From assembly GCF_028657195.3 (NCBI RefSeq), contig NZ_JANCPR020000022.1:62001-126000 (forward strand): a DNA stretch of 64,000 nt. Direction: 5' to 3'. The DNA is from Streptomyces iconiensis (lineage in GTDB: Bacteria; Actinomycetota; Actinomycetes; Streptomycetales; Streptomycetaceae). The notes under the pieces were generated by a model that was not told the DNA's origin, made no database searches, and was given only the letters and a program-made list of their open reading frames with translations. The translations under genes were made by a program, and so were the position numbers. Positions 62,128 through 64,000 of the stretch are shown in pieces (position 1 is the stretch's first letter; each line of letters starts with the position of its first letter).

Positions 62128-63110
62128 GCGCGTCCGCGACCCGGCCCGCTGCCGGCACCCGTCCCGCAGGCACCACGGACCCCGTTAGCCCCAAAGACCC
62201 CACGCCTGCGGGGCGGCCTCCCTCTCCCCGGCGCAGAGCCCGGCGCGGCCTGCCACTGCGCGAGCGGCTGACGTCCGGCGCCTTTCTGGCCCCGGCCGTG
62301 CTCCTCGTCGGGGCGCTGCTGCTGGCGCCGTTCGCTGCCACGCTCTGGCGCAGCCTCTTCAACGACCACCGGGCCTCCGGCTTCGCCCAACTGGACAACT
62401 ACCGGCTGTTCTTCACGAACGAAGCCCTGGTGCGGTCGGTCGAGAACACGCTGATGTGGGTGGCGGGCACGGTCCTGCTGCCCTTCGTTCTCGGACTGGC
62501 CATCGCCTGCATGACCGATGCCACCCGCTGGTCCCGGTTCGCCCGGCTGTGCGTGGTCACGCCGTACGCGCTGTCCGGCGCCGCCGTGGCCGTGGTGTGG
62601 AACTTCGTGCTGACGTCCGACGGCGCGCTCAACCAATTGCTCAAGACCGTGGGCCTTGACTCGCTCGCGCACGGCTGGCTGCTGGAGTGGCCCAGCAGCA
62701 CGGTGGTGATGATCCTCGCCAACGCCTGGCAGGCGACCGGGGTGGCCGTCATCCTCTTCCTCGTCGGGCTGCAGGGCATCCCGCCGGAGACCCTCGAAGC
62801 CGCGTCCCTGGACGGCGCGAGCCCCTGGCAGCGGTTCCGCCATGTCGTCCTGCCCCAGCTCCGCCCCGTCTCGATCATCGTGATCGGGATGAGCCTGGCG
62901 AACGGGCTGAAGTCGTTCGACCTGATCTGGGTGCTCACCCAGGGCGGTCCAGGGCGGGCGACCGAGACCCTGGCGGTCTCCATGTACCAGGAGACCTTCC
63001 TGCTGCAGCACCCCGGCGCGGGCGCCGCCATCGCGGTCGTCCTCACGGTGATCGTCCTCGCGGCCTCCTGGCTGTATCTGCGACGCCAGCTCGACGCGAA
63101 AGGCGAATGA
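62124..63110 (+). CDS. Sugar ABC transporter permease (MalF type)
   Basis: A 328-residue permease with a ~45-residue Pro/Arg-rich N-terminus, then six helices starting SGAFLAPAVLLVGALLLAPFAATLW. The ATPase-docking EAA loop is EAASLDGASPWQRFRHVVLPQLRP, followed by LIWVLTQGGPGRATETLAVSMYQETF. The start overlaps the binding-protein stop and the stop overlaps the next permease (ATGA both), giving tight coupling. Confidence 0.94.
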   Translation: MSASATRPAAGTRPAGTTDPVSPKDPTPAGRPPSPRRRARRGLPLRERLTSGAFLAPAVLLVGALLLAPFAATLWRSLFNDHRASGFAQLDNYRLFFTNEALVRSVENTLMWVAGTVLLPFVLGLAIACMTDATRWSRFARLCVVTPYALSGAAVAVVWNFVLTSDGALNQLLKTVGLDSLAHGWLLEWPSSTVVMILANAWQATGVAVILFLVGLQGIPPETLEAASLDGASPWQRFRHVVLPQLRPVSIIVIGMSLANGLKSFDLIWVLTQGGPGRATETLAVSMYQETFLLQHPGAGAAIAVVLTVIVLAASWLYLRRQLDAKGE

Positions 63111-63937
63111 CCATGCGGACCGTGCCCCTTGGCCGAATCCTGCGGAACACCACCCTGATACTCCTCGCCCTGCTGTGGGCGGTACCGACCTGGCTCCTGG
63201 TGGTCAACGCCATGGTCCCCGCAGCCGAGTACGGCGGCAGCCCGCACTGGTGGCCACAGGGATTCGGGCTGCTCGACAACATGCGGCAGGCATGGGACCG
63301 GGCACAGCTCGGGCCGTCCATGGCCAACAGCCTGCTGTACGCGGTGACCAGCTCACTGGTGGCCATTCTGCTCGCCACCGGCGCCGCCTTCGCGGCGGTC
63401 GTCATGCCCGTACGGCGCCGCACCCTGTGGTTCTGGCTGATCTACTCCGGAACGCTGCTGCCCCTCCAGGTCTTCCTCCGGCCGCTGTTCCTGTCGTACG
63501 CGGACTTCGGTCTGTACGACACACAGATCGGCCTGGTGCTGGTGTACGCGGCCATCGCCGTCCCCTTCGCCTTCTTCATCATGCGCAACTACGCCATGAC
63601 GCTGCCGCGCGAAGTGGTGGAGGCCGCGCGGATGGACGGTGCTTCGTGGTGGCGGCTGTTCTGGCGGATCCACGTACCGCTGTCGAGGTCCGCGATGGTG
63701 GCCGCCTTCGTCTTCCAGTTCGTCTCCGTCTGGAACGACCTGCTGTTCGGCATCACGCTCAGTACCAGCCGCAACATCCGGCCCGTCATGGCGGCGCTCG
63801 CCGAACTCCAGGGCACCTACGTCTCGGTGGGGCCGCCGGTGGTGCTCGGCGGCGCGATCCTCGTCTCGCTGCCCACGGTCGTCCTCTTCTTCTCCGCACA
63901 GCGGTTCTTCGTCAGCAGCCTCAAACTGACCCGCTGA
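63107..63937 (+). CDS. Sugar ABC transporter permease (MalG type)
   Basis: A 276-residue permease with six helices: LILLALLWAVPTWLLVVNAM first, then PLQVFLRPLFLSYADFGLYDTQIGLVLVYAAIAVPFAFFIMRNY. The EAA loop is VEAARMDGASWWRLFWRIHVPLSR, and it ends with the usual RFFVSSLKLTR. Last gene of the binding-protein operon in the window; only 63 bases follow, with a twice-repeated CTCCGTACACCGCC and no gene. Confidence 0.94.
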   Translation: MTMRTVPLGRILRNTTLILLALLWAVPTWLLVVNAMVPAAEYGGSPHWWPQGFGLLDNMRQAWDRAQLGPSMANSLLYAVTSSLVAILLATGAAFAAVVMPVRRRTLWFWLIYSGTLLPLQVFLRPLFLSYADFGLYDTQIGLVLVYAAIAVPFAFFIMRNYAMTLPREVVEAARMDGASWWRLFWRIHVPLSRSAMVAAFVFQFVSVWNDLLFGITLSTSRNIRPVMAALAELQGTYVSVGPPVVLGGAILVSLPTVVLFFSAQRFFVSSLKLTR

Positions 63938-64000
63938 GCGCTGACGCCCGCCTCCTCCCCACTCCGTACACCGCCACTCCGTACACCGCCCTCCGCACAC

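Overview
The window is about 64 kb of very GC-rich actinobacterial DNA. Base composition, GTG/TTG starts, overlapping ATGA/GTGA gene pairs, a WhiB-like protein and the order oxyR-ahpC-ahpD, SpoIIE-type phosphatase, fumC, fumB-type fumarase, wbl, glpX, xseBA, ispH, ychF all point to a Streptomyces or close relative. The first ~37.7 kb reads as conserved chromosome. The last ~26 kb is accessory DNA followed by a sugar-utilisation cluster.

1-8.9 kb: a 5'-truncated catalase, a PadR-regulated ABC exporter operon (padR, ATPase, FtsX-like permease, all with ATGA overlaps), an SPFH membrane protein overlapping a ribbon-helix-helix protein, then divergent oxyR and ahpC-ahpD. Catalase, OxyR and AhpCD form a peroxide-defence neighbourhood. 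8.9-14.1 kb: a four-carbon acid-sugar catabolic set (GntP permease, DUF1537 kinase, PdxA2-type dehydrogenase, DeoR regulator), broken by a ~275 bp block of degenerate CGTATCCGG-type repeats. 14.2-27.6 kb: a SpoIIE/HATPase phosphatase, a methyltransferase, a DUF402 protein, class II and class I fumarases, a tandem pair of Rpn/YhgA-like genes (one a C-terminal duplicate), a 1182-residue membrane NACHT NTPase and a DUF1707 protein. 27.6-37.7 kb: a WhiB-like regulator, a 103-bp direct repeat, glpX, a DUF4245 protein, a nitroreductase, xseBA, an APC permease, ispH, a DUF6542 protein and ychF.

37.7-53 kb is a graveyard of mobile elements and gene fragments: a scrambled IS630 gene, an IS481 remnant, a group II intron remnant cut by a second IS630 element, an ISKra4 remnant and a possible ISAzo13 fragment. 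Live genes are interspersed: a WYL regulator with a divergent VOC protein, an amidohydrolase with a divergent TetR regulator (both inside a segment bounded by identical inverted IS ends), a TMEM175-like channel, a second VOC protein and a HEPN-domain protein. Next come a C-terminal rdgB fragment, the 3' end of a tRNA-Leu-like gene, a short orphan type I-E-like CRISPR array with two repeat classes, and a 5'-truncated asparagine synthetase.

53-64 kb is a glycan cluster that looks complete. On the minus strand are a GH38 alpha-mannosidase-like enzyme, a LacI regulator, a ROK sugar kinase and a mannose-6-phosphate isomerase-like protein. Divergently on the plus strand are a Tat lipoprotein sugar-binding protein and two MalFG-type permeases. 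Together they predict uptake of a mannoside, hydrolysis, phosphorylation and isomerisation, under LacI control through GTTAACGA sites in the shared promoter region. No rRNA and no complete tRNA gene was found. All homology calls come from reading motifs, not from database searches.
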